A stretch of DNA of 7,602 nt, taken from a bacterium (GTDB lineage: Bacteria > Ratteibacteria > UBA8468 > B48-G9 > JAFGKM01). Under the pieces are notes generated by a model. That model saw only the letters and a program-made list of their open reading frames with translations. It was not told the origin of the DNA and did not search any database. This document shows positions 6,344 to 7,602 of the stretch, one piece after another (position 1 is the first letter of the stretch; every line of letters begins with the position of its first letter). Both the position numbers and the translations under genes were made by a program. The stretch is from positions 1-7,602 of the forward strand of contig JAGGVW010000020.1 in NCBI GenBank assembly GCA_021157805.1, in the 5' to 3' direction.

Positions 6344-7406
6344 TAAATTAAAAGTTGGAATAGTTGGTTTTGGAACAAGGGGGAGGGGAATTGTAAATAA
6401 CATTTTATCTATTGATGAGTATGAGATTATTGGAGTATGTGATATAAGGAAAGAATTAAAAGAAGATGTTGAAAAGATTGGAAAAGATGTGAGATTCTTC
6501 ACTGACTATAAAAAATTACTTGAACAGGAAGACGTGGAAGCAATTTTTATTTCTTCTCCACAATTTACCCATAAGGAAATTACGCTTGATTCGTTTAAAG
6601 CAGGAAAACATGTCTATTGTGAAAAGCCGATGGCGACTTCTATAAAAGAGTGTGATGAAATGATAAAAGGTTCAAAGAAATACAAAAAAATTCTTATGGT
6701 GGGGCAGCAAATGAGGTACCATGCACATTTAAATAAGATGAAAGAAATTCTGGATAGAGGAGAGATAGGAAAACCTGTTATGTTGTGGATAAAAGAATTC
6801 AGAGACCCTTTCCCTGCTCTCTGGGTTTATGATTACAAAAAGTCAGGGGGTACGTTTGTTGAGAAAAATTGCCATCATTTTGATTTTTTTAATTGGTTTT
6901 CTGGAAGCCGTCCTTTAAGAGTTTTTGCAAGTGCTTCCTGCGATGTTATTAAGGAAGTAAATGGGATTAAAAGCGAAATATTTGATAACGGATGGGTTAT
7001 CATTGAATACGAAAATGGAGTGAGAGCAATGCTGGGGATATGTATGTTTCTTGGAATAAGAACAGAAAGAGAAGGTAAAATTGGAATACATGTAAGGGAA
7101 ATAGGAATCGCTGGAGAAAAGGGATTGATGAGGACAGAAGGTTTTGAACTCGGAAAAAAAATAGAAGTCAGATACTCTGAAAATAAGAATAAACTTTTAT
7201 ATGAAGTAAAAACAGAGGGGAATATTCCAACTCCCTATAATCAGGATGGAAATAAAGGAATACTTTTAAAATTTTACGAATGTGTTAAAAGAGGTGGTGA
7301 ACCAGAAGTTAATGGAGAAGCAGGGAAAATGGCTGTTGCAGTTTCTCTTGCTGCAGAAAAGTCTGCAAAAGAAAAAAGAGTGGTTAAAATGGAAGAAATT
7401 TTATAA
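6336..7406 (+). CDS. Gfo/Idh/MocA family NAD(P)-dependent oxidoreductase
   Basis: This is a 356-residue cytoplasmic enzyme. The N-terminal Rossmann fold has KVGIVGFGTRGRG (dinucleotide loop, G11-x-G13-x2-G16), VCDIRKE after the second strand, and the family signature CEKPMATS (E96-K97-P98), whose lysine is catalytic in the family. The C-terminal Gfo/Idh/MocA domain contains SGGTFVEKNCHHFDFFNWFSG, split here as S170-GG at 171-172 and C179-H180-H181-x-D183, the metal-free substrate site of sugar and inositol dehydrogenases. Members oxidise or reduce sugar hydroxyls, and some use NAD redox chemistry to cleave glycosides (GH109). The exact substrate cannot be told. ATG 6294 is in frame but would add 14 residues before the Rossmann strand. 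ATG 6336 fits the domain start, has GGGA at 6323-6326, and overlaps the M14 gene by 8 bases, indicating coupled translation. No Tat or Sec signal is present. Confidence 0.92.
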   Translation: MGDKLKVGIVGFGTRGRGIVNNILSIDEYEIIGVCDIRKELKEDVEKIGKDVRFFTDYKKLLEQEDVEAIFISSPQFTHKEITLDSFKAGKHVYCEKPMATSIKECDEMIKGSKKYKKILMVGQQMRYHAHLNKMKEILDRGEIGKPVMLWIKEFRDPFPALWVYDYKKSGGTFVEKNCHHFDFFNWFSGSRPLRVFASASCDVIKEVNGIKSEIFDNGWVIIEYENGVRAMLGICMFLGIRTEREGKIGIHVREIGIAGEKGLMRTEGFELGKKIEVRYSENKNKLLYEVKTEGNIPTPYNQDGNKGILLKFYECVKRGGEPEVNGEAGKMAVAVSLAAEKSAKEKRVVKMEEIL

Positions 7407-7602
7407 ATCACTGATGATTCCATTCAGTAAGAAGAAAGAGAGATATGTAGTTTTCTTCTATATTCAGTTCTATAACCGAACTTACCAATTTAAAAATCAA
7501 TATAACTTCCTGTGAGACAATAGGTTAAGTCAAAAATCAATTTTCTAATTAGTGTTTAATTTATTTTTCAATTTCAATTCAACTTTTAAATTTTCCAGTA
7601 TA
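7407..7602. other. AT-rich 3' flank without a supported gene
   Basis: After the oxidoreductase stop, 196 bases hold no open frame with a credible start. There are two weak inverted repeats (7410-7428 and 7466-7482), neither followed by a T-run, so no confident terminator can be called. The right part (7530-7602) is very AT-rich with short CAATTT-type repetitions and could be a promoter region for a gene beyond the window. Confidence 0.5.

Noticed and set aside
7410..7482. Inverted repeats ACTGATG/CATTCAGT and AGTTC/GAACT as terminators after the oxidoreductase
   Set aside because: The stems are short (one has a bulge), and neither is followed by a T-run.
7282..7515. 77-codon open frame on the plus strand at the end of the oxidoreductase gene
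   Set aside because: It overlaps the oxidoreductase in another frame for half its length, is lysine-rich and low in complexity, and resembles no family.

Overview
The window is AT-rich (roughly two thirds A+T by eye) and bacterial. A truncated lipoate ligase family gene and a tRNA-Arg lie on the minus strand at the left edge. Five genes on the plus strand follow: a GntR/LacI-type regulator, an orphan type II pseudopilin, a large exported DUF4838 protein, an M14 (cytosolic carboxypeptidase-like) metallopeptidase and a Gfo/Idh/MocA oxidoreductase. A sugar-sensing regulator fused end to start with a PulG/H-X9-DG-type pseudopilin, next to a DUF4838 protein, is a pattern I associate with Lentisphaerota, Omnitrophota and similar PVC-like lineages. 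The low GC would suit an uncultured Omnitrophota/Ratteibacteria-like or Lentisphaerota genome. This placement is inference from gene content only.

Layout. Positions 1-237 (minus): N-terminal 79 codons of a lipoate-protein ligase A/LipM-like enzyme. 268-342 (minus): tRNA-Arg(CCT), directly upstream of it and probably in the same transcript. 343-447: divergent intergenic region with a good minus-strand promoter for the tRNA, a very good extended -10 promoter for the regulator, and a diverged 35-38 bp tandem repeat. 448-1500: regulator. 1497-2105: pseudopilin, overlapping the regulator stop by ATGA. 2106-2278: gap with a possible internal promoter and a possible short leader ORF. 2279-5167: DUF4838 protein with signal peptide and duplicated C-terminal beta modules. 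5207-6343: M14 peptidase. 6336-7406: oxidoreductase, overlapping the peptidase by 8 bases. 7407-7602: no gene that I can support.

How it may work together (inference). The regulator has a sugar-type periplasmic-binding-protein-like ligand domain and probably controls its own promoter and the downstream genes. The DUF4838 protein is exported and probably acts on a complex glycan. The oxidoreductase would process a released sugar in the cytoplasm. The cytosolic M14 enzyme suggests that an amide- or peptide-linked substrate enters the cell. The pseudopilin may serve at the cell surface or in export of large hydrolases. Three of the longest possible reading-frame starts (391, 2231, 6294) are probably not the real ones. 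Better starts are 448, 2279 and 6336, supported by promoter position, Shine-Dalgarno position and domain boundaries.
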